Origin: Methanobrevibacter gottschalkii DSM 11977
Lineage (GTDB): Archaea; Methanobacteriota; Methanobacteria; Methanobacteriales; Methanobacteriaceae
Assembly: GCF_003814835.1 (NCBI RefSeq)
Contig: NZ_RKRG01000001.1
Coordinates: 248,001-312,000, forward strand
Length of the DNA stretch: 64,000 nt
Direction of reading: 5' to 3'
The notes under the pieces are model-generated. The model ran no database searches. It saw only the letters and a list, made by a program, of their open reading frames with translations, and was not told the DNA's origin. The position numbers and the translations under genes are program-made. Shown here in pieces: positions 1 to 9,586 of the stretch (position 1 is its first letter; each line of letters starts with the position of its first letter).

Positions 1-3000
1 CAATAGTTAAATAAGAAATGAACTCTTTAGTTAAGTAATCCTTTTTAGATGCAATAGCTTTAATCGAATAACCCGCAGGAGTATAACTATCATCAAATTT
101 ATATCTTAATTTTGCTACACCATTTGAAGAAGTTGCATTACCAATTTCTTCCCCACAAATATAAAATTTAACCAATACCCCATCAACACCAACATTCAAA
201 ACAATATCTGCAGTACCCAAATAATTAATCGTTACTTCCGGAATTAATCCATTTAAAATATAGATGTAATTACCTTTAACAAAATTATTATTTGTGTTAT
301 TAATAGCTTTATCACCAATACCCATTTCAGAATTTAAATAATTGTAAAATAAATTATTTTTAATTGCTAATTTATCAATAACAATTGCATAACCTTTTTT
401 AGAAGTTATATTATTGCCAGATATATTATTACTAGAAGAATTAAATTTAAGACAGATTCCAGCAACCCCAACACCTAATGAATCACACACATTATAAGTT
501 ATTTCCTCACCAGTAACATTATTCATTACAATATTATTAAGGATAATATTATTCTCAGCATTTGAAAGTGCAATAGCATATGCCTGCTTAGCTTTTATAT
601 CAAGATTATTCCCTTTAATAAAATTACCATTCGACCTAAAAACTTCAAGTCCATAAACAATATCTGAAGTTAATTTTAGATTATTATCTTTAATAATTGA
701 TTTTTGAGACCCTTCTAAATTAATACCATATGAAAAATTATTAGATTTAGCATTAACAGTATTTGAAATGAGAGTTGTGTTTTTTGATTCATGGCCAATA
801 ACTAAACCTTGAACAAAATAATCTCCTTCCAAAACAATATTATTGTTAATAAATTGATTATTAGATGCATCTTTTCCTTCAGGAGCATCATGCCCAGTAT
901 TAGAACCTAATACACCCATACCATAAATATAATTATCATTAGACTTTACATAAATATTATTATTTGAAAAGGTATTATTATGACTATTAAAATATAAATC
1001 TATACCAACAATAGAATTTGTAGATATATTATTATGATAATTATTTCCCCAACTTGAATTAAATGTATTAGATGTTTTATTAAGCTTAGAAGTTGCATTT
1101 ACTTTATTTCCAGAAATATTGCAACCAGAAGAATAAGCCATCAAAATACCATAAGTCCTATAAACCTCATTTAAAACATGATTTCCAGTTATAGTATTCC
1201 CACTTGTACAAACAGTATCTCCACCAACACAAGTAGAACCATCTATACAATTAGAATTGCCATCAACACAATGACTATTTTCAAATACATGCTCAATACC
1301 AGTTCCAATGGTATGAATACTATTATTGATAAAATTACAATCATAGACACTTATAGCAAGTAATGTATAAGTTAAATAATTACCATTAGATGTAAGGTTA
1401 TTATTCAAAACATCAATATCGCTTGATTCTACAACATAAATTGCATATGCTGCGTTTGGATCTGTTACTTCAATATTGCAATTAGAAATTATCGCTCCAC
1501 CAGTATTATATACAAGGATTCCCCATGCATTTATTCTTTCAGAATCTTTATTTTTAATTGTTAAATTTTCAATCCAGACACCTTCAGATATCCTAAAAGT
1601 AGCATTATAAAAATTCGGATTTTTACCAGTAATTTTGACTGCAGAATTAATATATATTACACCCTTATTCTCAAAATTACCATCGAAATATAAAATATCT
1701 CCATTTTTAACAACTGAATTTAAAGTACCTCCCACATCAAAATAATCATCATAATTTTCAGGAGTAATACTATAAGTTGTTCCCTTAAAGATATAACGTG
1801 GTTTTGATGGATCATATGACCCTTCAGGAGTTGCAACAATACCTTTACCCTTAGGAATAGTATTATTTTCAATAACATAACTAGTATCTGCATTAACCTC
1901 AATTGCATCAATTGCATACTTATTTCCAGTAGAAATATAGTTATCAACAATAGTTATATTCCCTGGCATTTTTTTAACACTTTCTTTTTTAACTAAAACA
2001 CCAACACCATTTCCACTTGTAATATTATTACCAACTACAACCAAATCAAAATATTCGCCTTTCCAAAAGACACCAGCACCAGATTCAGTAATTATACTAT
2101 TGTTTTTGATAGAAATATTACTTCCACTTGCCTGAATACCATATCCTGATGACACAACATCAATAGTATTATTTTCAATAATTGCATTATCAATAGCATA
2201 AATCGCACCAGAACCTGGAAGTATTCTTGCATTTTCAATAGAATTGTTTATTATTATCGCATTTGCTGAACCAACAATTCCATACTCCCCTCCAACTTCA
2301 ACAACAGGATGATTAAAATCCGCACCAGTAATATTAATAATCCTATTATTAAATATCTCATTAAATGCACCATTTGAAGTTGAAATGCCTCTGAATGCAC
2401 CAATTATCCTATTGGAATAAATTTTATTGTATCCACCCATTATCTGAATACCATAACCCCATGAAGTTGGCAAAACATTATATTTTACAGTGTTGTTGTA
2501 AATTAAATTATAATTAGAAACACCACCATGCAAAGGACCCCCATCATAGTAAGACAAATATATCCCGTTTGCATCATCACATTCAATATGATTGTTTGCA
2601 ATATAGTTATGATGAGCACCAGAAAGAAGTACAGGTGGTGTTGATCTAGTTCCTTGACCCCCATAATTCATACCATAATCACAGAAAAAATTATTTGATA
2701 CATTATTGTAATTTGCATTATTGGCTATGCAAATTGCATAAGAGGACATTCCTGTATTGTTAATAAAACAATCTTTTACAATGCAGTTACTTGCACCATT
2801 TAAGAAAATTCCATAATTATAATCCTCAGTATTAGCAATATTCAAGCCAATAATGGAACTTCCTGTTGCACCATTATAAAATGTGAAAACACCGTTTTTC
2901 ATTGGTTTTGATCCAGAATAAACAATATTTAAAGTTTTATTAAAATTAAAAGTTTTAGAACTAACTTCATTCCAATCTCCAGTAAAATTAAGTGTGTCCC

Positions 3001-3253
3001 CAGATTTAACCTTAGAAGAAATTAGATCACCATTATTATTAAAATAAATAGAATACTTTTCTACATTTATTTCATGTGTTGTAAATTCAGCTAGAACATC
3101 ATCATTAGAAAGCAAAATACTTTCATCCGATGGATTACTCAGAATAGAACCATTATTATTTAAAGTATCCTCCATATTATCACTAGCACAAACAGTAGCC
3201 ATTGATATAAAAATGAGGAATAATAATAATGAAATATTAAATTTTTTAACCAT
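1..3253 (-). CDS. Adhesin-like beta-helix surface protein (3' end outside window)
   Basis: The reading frame is open from an ATG at 3253 to the left edge with no stop, so at least 1,084 codons are present and the C-terminus lies outside the window. A GTGAGGTG ribosome site sits at 3258-3265. The product starts with a charged n-region and a hydrophobic stretch ending in a plausible signal peptidase site (VCAS, about residue 22), followed by about 900 residues of Asn-rich short repeats of the NNTISNN / GIYL / GNNIT type, the pattern of right-handed parallel beta-helix (NosD/PbH1-like) adhesins. Near the left edge it changes to an Ig-like domain (residues about 1,000 onward, with GVDGVLVKFYICGEEIGNATS). 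Such proteins are the main surface-protein family of gut Methanobrevibacter and probably mediate attachment or sugar binding outside the cell. The exact ligand cannot be told from sequence. It is downstream of and co-directional with the CobN gene, with 139 bases between them. Confidence 0.85.
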   Translation of the reverse strand, partial: MVKKFNISLLLFLIFISMATVCASDNMEDTLNNNGSILSNPSDESILLSNDDVLAEFTTHEINVEKYSIYFNNNGDLISSKVKSGDTLNFTGDWNEVSSKTFNFNKTLNIVYSGSKPMKNGVFTFYNGATGSSIIGLNIANTEDYNYGIFLNGASNCIVKDCFINNTGMSSYAICIANNANYNNVSNNFFCDYGMNYGGQGTRSTPPVLLSGAHHNYIANNHIECDDANGIYLSYYDGGPLHGGVSNYNLIYNNTVKYNVLPTSWGYGIQIMGGYNKIYSNRIIGAFRGISTSNGAFNEIFNNRIINITGADFNHPVVEVGGEYGIVGSANAIIINNSIENARILPGSGAIYAIDNAIIENNTIDVVSSGYGIQASGSNISIKNNSIITESGAGVFWKGEYFDLVVVGNNITSGNGVGVLVKKESVKKMPGNITIVDNYISTGNKYAIDAIEVNADTSYVIENNTIPKGKGIVATPEGSYDPSKPRYIFKGTTYSITPENYDDYFDVGGTLNSVVKNGDILYFDGNFENKGVIYINSAVKITGKNPNFYNATFRISEGVWIENLTIKNKDSERINAWGILVYNTGGAIISNCNIEVTDPNAAYAIYVVESSDIDVLNNNLTSNGNYLTYTLLAISVYDCNFINNSIHTIGTGIEHVFENSHCVDGNSNCIDGSTCVGGDTVCTSGNTITGNHVLNEVYRTYGILMAYSSGCNISGNKVNATSKLNKTSNTFNSSWGNNYHNNISTNSIVGIDLYFNSHNNTFSNNNIYVKSNDNYIYGMGVLGSNTGHDAPEGKDASNNQFINNNIVLEGDYFVQGLVIGHESKNTTLISNTVNAKSNNFSYGINLEGSQKSIIKDNNLKLTSDIVYGLEVFRSNGNFIKGNNLDIKAKQAYAIALSNAENNIILNNIVMNNVTGEEITYNVCDSLGVGVAGICLKFNSSSNNISGNNITSKKGYAIVIDKLAIKNNLFYNYLNSEMGIGDKAINNTNNNFVKGNYIYILNGLIPEVTINYLGTADIVLNVGVDGVLVKFYICGEEIGNATSSNGVAKLRYKFDDSYTPAGYSIKAIASKKDYLTKEFISYLTI

Positions 3254-3392
3254 AATACACCTCACTAATATAAATTCAACTATATTTTAAAGTAAAATTA
3301 AATTAAACTTTAAAAATAATCTAATATATTACTCTATTTATAATTAAAGTATATTTAAAAATTTCTAAAAATAAAAAAAGTTGATGATTAAA

Positions 3393-6300
3393 TTAATAAT
3401 CATCGAAATCTTCATCTTTTTGATTTCTAACATATCCAACTAAGAAAATTACAATTAAAATAATAATAGCAATTATAACAAATATTGGCATGCTAGATTC
3501 AGCGCCACTAGTAGATTTAGAAGCGGATTGTTGGGACAACTCATATGCATCAGCACCTGAATCACCTGATGAATCACTAGAATCTTGAGATTGTGAAGCA
3601 GATTTTGCATCACCTGCTTGAGAGGAATCTCCTCCAAAAGATGTTTTATCCCCAGATTCTGAATCTGATTGTTTATCTTTAGTAGTTCCATTAACAATTC
3701 CTTGTGCATTATTATCATTATTAGCGGAATCTTTTTCCACCTCATACAAAGGATCAGTATTAGTAGCTTGTGCCAATATTTTTGCAAATTCTGCTTTTTG
3801 AGCAGGAGTTAATGAACTTACTTGAATGACCTTGTTATTAAAATCCAAGTTTTTACAAGTGTGGTGACAACATGCAACACCATATTTTAAAACTTGTCTC
3901 ATATATTCATCAGCGAGTTTCTGAAGGGTTTCACTATCTGCATCCCAAGTACCTTGAGTTGCTAAGTAAATCATGTGCGCAATAGCAGATTGAATACCGT
4001 AAGAAGTACTTGCATCTCTAACACCACTAGCTAAGTCTAAAAGGGTATTGGACATTTGATTACCTAATTCCTTATTCAACTTATTACCACTAATAGTCAA
4101 AATACCGAATGTATTCTGCATTCTTGAAGCAATCCAGTTCATACCTGCAGCAGTTCCTTTAAGAGGTTTAAGATATTTTGGATTCAAAAGAGTGGTTCTG
4201 ATTTCAAACTCCATCTCTTCCTCATAAGTTCTAGTAACATATTTATTCTTATCACGGATATCAACAAATGAAGTATCAGGTCTGCTTAAACCTGCTTTTT
4301 GCCTTAAAATTGAAGCAGCATTATATAATCCCCCAAACCAATCATAGTAATCATCAGAATCTAAAATTCTCCAAGTACTATCTAGGTTTTGTGTTATTAA
4401 CTCTGTTTTTGTAAGGAGATATTTGTAAGTATCTTTTTGTTTAGTGATATTGATATTACCCTTCTCATCAATAGTCCATGAAAATGAAACAGTATCCAAA
4501 TAAACATTCATACCTTCCACATTAACTGTGGAAATATTCCAATTAGCAGTATTTGGAATAAGAGTACTCATACCAGTACCCTCAAGAATATTGCCCGGAA
4601 GACCAAATAATCTATCAAGAGTAGGATATTCATTATAATGTTTTATAACATAATTATCATTTTCACTTTCACCAGCATTTGCCGCTAACCTAGTGGCAGT
4701 TACCATCCAAGTAATCCAATCTTTATTACTTGTAACTAAACTTGCATATACATCAATCCTAGGTCTGTTAACAACAGAACCATTGTGTAATTTAACTTTT
4801 AAGTCCTTTAAAGGAAGTAGTTCAACGCCAATTACTTTACCATTTTCTGCCCATTTCGGTTTACATCCTAAGAAGTATAAAAATTCTGCAACACCAATTC
4901 CTTCAGTTCTTGATATTTCTGTACCCCATAAGATTAATGCAGTCATTTCAGGCCATTTACCATGTTTTTCATAATAATCCGCAAGCAATAAATTCACTAT
5001 ATTGACTGCAGATTCATATGCTGCTTCAGATGGCATTCTAGTAGGATCGGATGCATATCCATCATATCCTGTTGGAATTGAATCACCATATGCAGGATCC
5101 GCAAATAAACCTGCTTTAACATATCCACCAGATAATGCAGTGAGAATTGCATTCCATTCATTGTTATTTTGGATATTTATAATTACATCTTGAGCATATT
5201 TCATTGATGAGAATAATGAACTATCTTTATTTACACCTAACTTATTAACCAAATCCAAAACAGAAGATCCGTTAACTAAGCCATCAACATAGTTTCTTAA
5301 GAATGCCTGAATAGTATGACGTTCATTAAGGTATTTTACATCTCCTTGAATATCTTTATAAAAATCTTTGCCTTTTAAATTAGGATATAAAAATTCCATT
5401 ATTTGATTATAAATCTTAGTTTGAGAAGTTACGATTGTAACAACTTCTTCAGATAGTTCATTACCTGTTAAAACTTTACCCAAATTATGTAATCCATAAG
5501 TCATTAGGTCATCACCCATACTTTCAAGATAAAGGTGCAATTCCTCAAGCCAGTGATTAAAAGACTCACCTTTAGACATCTTTCTGAAACCTAAATTAGG
5601 AGCTAATTTAAGAATTTTTTCTTTATATATATTAGCATTAGAAGTAACATTGAGTTTAATCTGATTATTATAACTATTAATATAATTATTTAAAATCGAA
5701 TAATTACCATATAACTCAGATGATACTATAGCAGGAGTCATGTGAGTAATAAGCATTGCTAAACCTCTATCCCTTGCAACCATAGCTTCACCAGGATTAG
5801 ATACAATATATGGATATATTGTTGGAATTCTTGTTAATTCATAGGACCAATCTCCAGAACCAACACCGATATTTTTACCAGGTAACCATTCTAATGTTCC
5901 GTGTGTTCCCATACTAACAATTGCATTAGCCTTTGTTACTTTATCCATCCACTCATAAAATGCAACATATTGCTGATGAGGAGGTAATTTCAAATCATGG
6001 TAATTTTGAATAACTTCACCAATATCTGCTTCTTCCCAACCTCTGCTTGGTTGATAAGTAATAAAAATATTGCCAAACCAAACACCAGGAATAACCAAAT
6101 ACTGTTTACCATCACTAGCTGTATAAACCATTGATTTACCTAAACCAGCACCCCATTGAGTAACCATTTCCTCATATAACTCATCTGGAAGATCTGAAGT
6201 TAAATCAATGAACTCATCCATTGAGATTAATTGGTTATGTTTAACTAATTCATCCCAATTCTTTTCAACATATTTTTTTAACAAACCCCCAGCCCAGGAT

Positions 6301-8207
6301 CCTTTGTTACCACTATCAATTAATAAATTAGTGAATTCTGTAATATTCATCATTTTCCTAATATCCCCAATAGCATAACCATTTTCATACAATTTAATAA
6401 GTAAATCATAAGTACTTTGCATTACATCCAAATAAGATGCGCCAATTTCGGCTTTACCAGGAGGATAATTATAAAGAACAATAGCTATTGTTTTTTCAGA
6501 GTTATTTAAATCTTTCAAATCAGCCCACCTACTACTGAGCTGAACCATCTTATCAACACCTGATTGAATTACATGAACCTTATCCTCATCTAGATACGAT
6601 AAAATAACAGGACTAAACACCCCTTCAAAACTCGGATAAGTCACAGAGTAAGTCCACTCAACTTGAGGTCCAAGTTCACTTTCATAACTGTATTTTGAAA
6701 TTTCATTTACACCTTTAAGGATTTCAACATCAATATCAGATAAATCTTTTTCAGCAGAACCATTAGCATAACTTAAAGACCAACTATATAATGAAGTAAT
6801 AGAAGAAATTCCTATTTTTGAGACATTATTAATTTTATTTAATATTGAAGACATTGAAGGATCTGTAGAAAATTTAAAAACATTGAATGCAGGCCTTCCA
6901 ATTTCTTCATAACCTCTAATTAAAGAATCAACAACTTCCCCACCACAATAGTAAGAAACAATAGCTATGAATTTCTTATTAGGATTAAATCTATCAATAA
7001 ATTGATTTTCAAACTGTTCAAATAAAGTAGTAGGATCCAATAGATCTACAAACCACTTTGGATAATCCTGTATCATCCAATTTAAACTACCAATTCCATC
7101 AACACCATATCCAGGATTAGTTTTAATCCAATTATTTATTAAACTACCTTCAGGATATATGGTGAAAATACCTAAATCTGGATGATAAAATCCACATTCT
7201 GGACCCATTTGAGGAGCATTAGAATCATTAAGTGTGGGATTTTCATATTTTGACGGATTAATTAAATAATACACATATTTCAAATAGTTTTCCATATTAT
7301 GATACAAAACATCTGATAAGTTAATGTCTTTGGCTTGGAAATAAGAACCAATATAAGTGTTTTCAATAGTATTGAAAGTATTATTCTTCGAGTTTGCACC
7401 AACAATGTGTAAACCAGTAGCGTTTAAAATTGAATTACTATAAACACCGAATGTATATGCAACATTATAATTTGCATTAGCTGGAGAGATAGCAAGCAAT
7501 TTTTTTAATTTTTCAGCAGTGAATATGGCATATGCTCCTTCGGAAAACATATCAATATGAATGAAACGTGCATACCCAACTAACCATTCACGAGACACAT
7601 CATAATCTTGCCCAGTGCTAATGAAAGCCACTCTCTTAGACATATTCATTAAAACATTTAACTTTTCATTATGGGATTTATAATCTACAAATAATAGAAT
7701 ATCAGGAATAAAGTCAAATGATCCTTTTAAAGTTCCGGATTTTTTAGTAAAATCCAATACTTTAGATTTTTTTGGTTCATAATCTGCATAACTAACTTCA
7801 ACATAATATTTGGTTGATTTTAAATTTTTAATTAAAACTGAACCTTTTGAATCTGTCTTATGTGTTGAAATTAATTTATCATTAGCACCATATAATTTAA
7901 CTGTTGCATTAGCTAAATTATAACCATCCTCATCCCATGTATTAGCCGTTTCATTATAATGATGTTTAACATTAATCTGAATATTATTATTAGTCGCAGC
8001 CAATAGAGGTTCATCTACTTGAAAACTCTGTATTTGTTGAATACCAACATCATCTTCAACAGTGGATAAAACATCAGTTACTGTAGTGTTATTCTGTGCA
8101 AAAACGCAGTTTAATGAAAACAATATAAACATAACTGCAAATAATGTAAATAACAACTTATTATCTAATCTTTTCGTTATTTTCACCCCCTTTACATCAA
8201 TATACAT
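3393..8207 (-). CDS. Surface-anchored CobN/ChlH-type chelatase subunit
   Basis: The 1,604-residue product carries the CobN / magnesium-chelatase H family core: GTHGTLEWLPGK near residue 766, NPGEAMVARDRG shortly after, WGTEISRTEG near 1,091, RPRIDVYASL near 1,149 and a LNPK...NTFGI block near 1,330. In cobalamin synthesis CobN inserts cobalt into hydrogenobyrinate diamide with CobS and CobT, in the cytoplasm. This copy is different: residues about 17-37 form a signal peptide ending VFA/Q, residues about 75-160 look like a carboxypeptidase-regulatory/Ig fold, and after the core come a Ser/Asp/Gly-rich linker (about 1,480-1,570), a single hydrophobic segment (about 1,571-1,592) and a short acidic tail. 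The chelatase domain is therefore predicted outside the membrane, where ATP-driven insertion by a CobST-like motor is unlikely; tetrapyrrole or metal binding is an alternative. The start is uncertain: ATG at 8207 lacks a ribosome site, while an AAAGGGGGTGA site at 8183-8193 points to GTG 8186, ATA 8180 or ACG 8177. Confidence 0.88.
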   Translation of the reverse strand: MYIDVKGVKITKRLDNKLLFTLFAVMFILFSLNCVFAQNNTTVTDVLSTVEDDVGIQQIQSFQVDEPLLAATNNNIQINVKHHYNETANTWDEDGYNLANATVKLYGANDKLISTHKTDSKGSVLIKNLKSTKYYVEVSYADYEPKKSKVLDFTKKSGTLKGSFDFIPDILLFVDYKSHNEKLNVLMNMSKRVAFISTGQDYDVSREWLVGYARFIHIDMFSEGAYAIFTAEKLKKLLAISPANANYNVAYTFGVYSNSILNATGLHIVGANSKNNTFNTIENTYIGSYFQAKDINLSDVLYHNMENYLKYVYYLINPSKYENPTLNDSNAPQMGPECGFYHPDLGIFTIYPEGSLINNWIKTNPGYGVDGIGSLNWMIQDYPKWFVDLLDPTTLFEQFENQFIDRFNPNKKFIAIVSYYCGGEVVDSLIRGYEEIGRPAFNVFKFSTDPSMSSILNKINNVSKIGISSITSLYSWSLSYANGSAEKDLSDIDVEILKGVNEISKYSYESELGPQVEWTYSVTYPSFEGVFSPVILSYLDEDKVHVIQSGVDKMVQLSSRWADLKDLNNSEKTIAIVLYNYPPGKAEIGASYLDVMQSTYDLLIKLYENGYAIGDIRKMMNITEFTNLLIDSGNKGSWAGGLLKKYVEKNWDELVKHNQLISMDEFIDLTSDLPDELYEEMVTQWGAGLGKSMVYTASDGKQYLVIPGVWFGNIFITYQPSRGWEEADIGEVIQNYHDLKLPPHQQYVAFYEWMDKVTKANAIVSMGTHGTLEWLPGKNIGVGSGDWSYELTRIPTIYPYIVSNPGEAMVARDRGLAMLITHMTPAIVSSELYGNYSILNNYINSYNNQIKLNVTSNANIYKEKILKLAPNLGFRKMSKGESFNHWLEELHLYLESMGDDLMTYGLHNLGKVLTGNELSEEVVTIVTSQTKIYNQIMEFLYPNLKGKDFYKDIQGDVKYLNERHTIQAFLRNYVDGLVNGSSVLDLVNKLGVNKDSSLFSSMKYAQDVIINIQNNNEWNAILTALSGGYVKAGLFADPAYGDSIPTGYDGYASDPTRMPSEAAYESAVNIVNLLLADYYEKHGKWPEMTALILWGTEISRTEGIGVAEFLYFLGCKPKWAENGKVIGVELLPLKDLKVKLHNGSVVNRPRIDVYASLVTSNKDWITWMVTATRLAANAGESENDNYVIKHYNEYPTLDRLFGLPGNILEGTGMSTLIPNTANWNISTVNVEGMNVYLDTVSFSWTIDEKGNINITKQKDTYKYLLTKTELITQNLDSTWRILDSDDYYDWFGGLYNAASILRQKAGLSRPDTSFVDIRDKNKYVTRTYEEEMEFEIRTTLLNPKYLKPLKGTAAGMNWIASRMQNTFGILTISGNKLNKELGNQMSNTLLDLASGVRDASTSYGIQSAIAHMIYLATQGTWDADSETLQKLADEYMRQVLKYGVACCHHTCKNLDFNNKVIQVSSLTPAQKAEFAKILAQATNTDPLYEVEKDSANNDNNAQGIVNGTTKDKQSDSESGDKTSFGGDSSQAGDAKSASQSQDSSDSSGDSGADAYELSQQSASKSTSGAESSMPIFVIIAIIILIVIFLVGYVRNQKDEDFDDY

Positions 8208-8377
8208 AGCAATATAAAATAATCAACTATGAAATTAAATTTAATTTGAAAATATATAAATTTTATTAAAATTAAAAGAATCTTACAATTTTTCATATAC
8301 ATATTAACACAAATAAGATACATTTAAATAATATAATCCAACTAATTAAATGTACTAATATAAAAGAGGTGACATTA
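8208..8377. promoter_or_regulatory. Divergent promoter region between cobN-like and DUF1002 genes
   Basis: This AT-rich 170-base gap separates two divergent genes for secreted proteins. On the minus strand a TATA-like element (TTTATATATTTT) around 8254-8266 would place transcription start near 8233, leaving a leader that includes the strong ribosome site at 8183-8193. On the plus strand a TTTAAATAATATAA element around 8322-8335 fits the DUF1002 gene. Elements were read by eye and are predictions. Confidence 0.4.
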
Positions 8378-9220
8378 ATGCATAAAAATAGCATCATCAT
8401 AATTATTTTATCAATAACAATTATAGGAATGCTTATTCCAGCGGGTTTTTCAGCAAATGATTACCAAATTGTTATAACATACGGTGAAACTACAAAAAAC
8501 AATGCTGAATATAAGAACACTGTTGATTCATTCTTTGAAAATCAAGCACATATGGATTTAAAAGGAGTAAATTCCAAAATAATCACTGCCAATGAAGTGA
8601 ATAAAATTTCAAGTACAATAACTGGAAAAAGTTATAATTCAAATCAGATTTTCTCATCAGCACTAGTTGATTTAGGAGATAATGATAACCTTAAAGTTAG
8701 CGTAGACAAATCAAAAATTACCACAATAACTGGAGATATGTATCTCTCCGCATTAAAATCAGCAGGAATTACAAATGGCCATGTATATATAACAAGTCCC
8801 GTTACTGCGACTGGTGAATCTGCTTTAGCGGGAATTATGAATTCATATGAAGTAGCTACTGATGTTGAAATTCCCGCACCGGTTAAAGAAGCTGCAAACA
8901 AAGAGATTTATACACAAGCGGAAATTGTAAAAGAGTCAAATGTTAGTGCCGATGACTTATCAAACTTGGTTGATGATGTAAAAGAAACCGTTAAAGAAGA
9001 AAACATTACAGATTACCAGACAATAGTAAATATAATCAATAACACTACCATTAATTACAATATCAATTTAACATACAATGATATTGAAAACCTTGCTGAA
9101 AGTATTGAACAAATACAAAATGTTCAGGGAGATATTAACAGTTACCAGACAGAAGTAAATGATGTGCTAAATACTACCGATACATCAAATACTGGATTTT
9201 TAGACGGGCTATTCAACTAA
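8378..9220 (+). CDS. Secreted DUF1002 family protein
   Basis: The 280-residue product has an N-terminal signal peptide (hydrophobic residues about 5-25, ending GFSA/N) and a DUF1002 (YpuA-like) domain, recognised by the block DMYLSALKSAGITNGHV, then ITSPVTATGESALAGIMNSYE, and the following K-AANKEIYTQAEIV segment. The function of DUF1002 is unknown; the family is secreted in Gram-positive bacteria and occurs in gut methanogens. The last 100 residues are Asn/Glu-rich and helical, without a membrane anchor, so it may be released or bind another surface protein. I start at ATG 8378, with GAGGTGAC four bases ahead; an upstream GTG at 8369 lies inside that ribosome site. It is transcribed divergently from the surface CobN gene, which suggests a shared function or regulation, but this is inference. 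Confidence 0.85.
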   Translation: MHKNSIIIIILSITIIGMLIPAGFSANDYQIVITYGETTKNNAEYKNTVDSFFENQAHMDLKGVNSKIITANEVNKISSTITGKSYNSNQIFSSALVDLGDNDNLKVSVDKSKITTITGDMYLSALKSAGITNGHVYITSPVTATGESALAGIMNSYEVATDVEIPAPVKEAANKEIYTQAEIVKESNVSADDLSNLVDDVKETVKEENITDYQTIVNIINNTTINYNINLTYNDIENLAESIEQIQNVQGDINSYQTEVNDVLNTTDTSNTGFLDGLFN

Positions 9221-9251
9221 TAGTCCAATTTACTTTTTAAAAAATAATAAT

Positions 9252-9280
9252 AAATTGATAAATCATTCATCAATTTTTTT
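9252..9280 (+). terminator. Hairpin plus T-run after DUF1002 gene
   Basis: AAATTGAT at 9252-9259 and ATCAATTT at 9269-9276 form an 8-bp stem with a 9-base loop, followed by a run of T. It lies 31 bases after the DUF1002 stop and fits an intrinsic-type terminator. Confidence 0.5.
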
Positions 9281-9528
9281 AATAAACCAATAGTAATATT
9301 TTTCCCATAATCCACATAAACGGAGGCATGGAAAATACTGATCCATCAACATCCTTTCCAATTATTTTACTTAAATATTCTAAGTTTTCTTCCTCGGTGT
9401 ATACACCTGAATTTAATTCCCGACAAAGATTCATTGTTTCTTTAATAATTGATAAAATATCATCATATTCAGGATCATCAGTTGAAATTAATTCACCAGC
9501 CAATTCTCTTTCAAAAAATATTTTTCAT
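9279..9528 (-). pseudogene. Remnant of maltose/galactoside O-acetyltransferase
   Basis: The frame read from 9503 down gives a typical maltose-acetyltransferase (Mac) N-terminal domain: AGELISTDDPEYDD..., NLCRELNSG, then SVFSMPPF. Right after PPF, at about 9315-9317, the frame breaks; in the neighbouring frame the expected continuation VDYGKNITIG can be read, so one base seems to be missing from a TTTTAT run. At the 5' end a likely original ATG at 9528 is also out of frame with the Mac domain. The whole left-handed beta-helix acetyltransferase domain, about 120 residues in intact enzymes, is absent: the sequence runs into AT-rich DNA and the DUF1002 terminator. It is therefore non-functional. 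The intact enzyme acetylates sugars with acetyl-CoA. Confidence 0.75.
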
Positions 9529-9586
9529 AATAATCACAATTAAAAAGTATATTACCAAACCTATACCAATGTTGCACAATACAACA

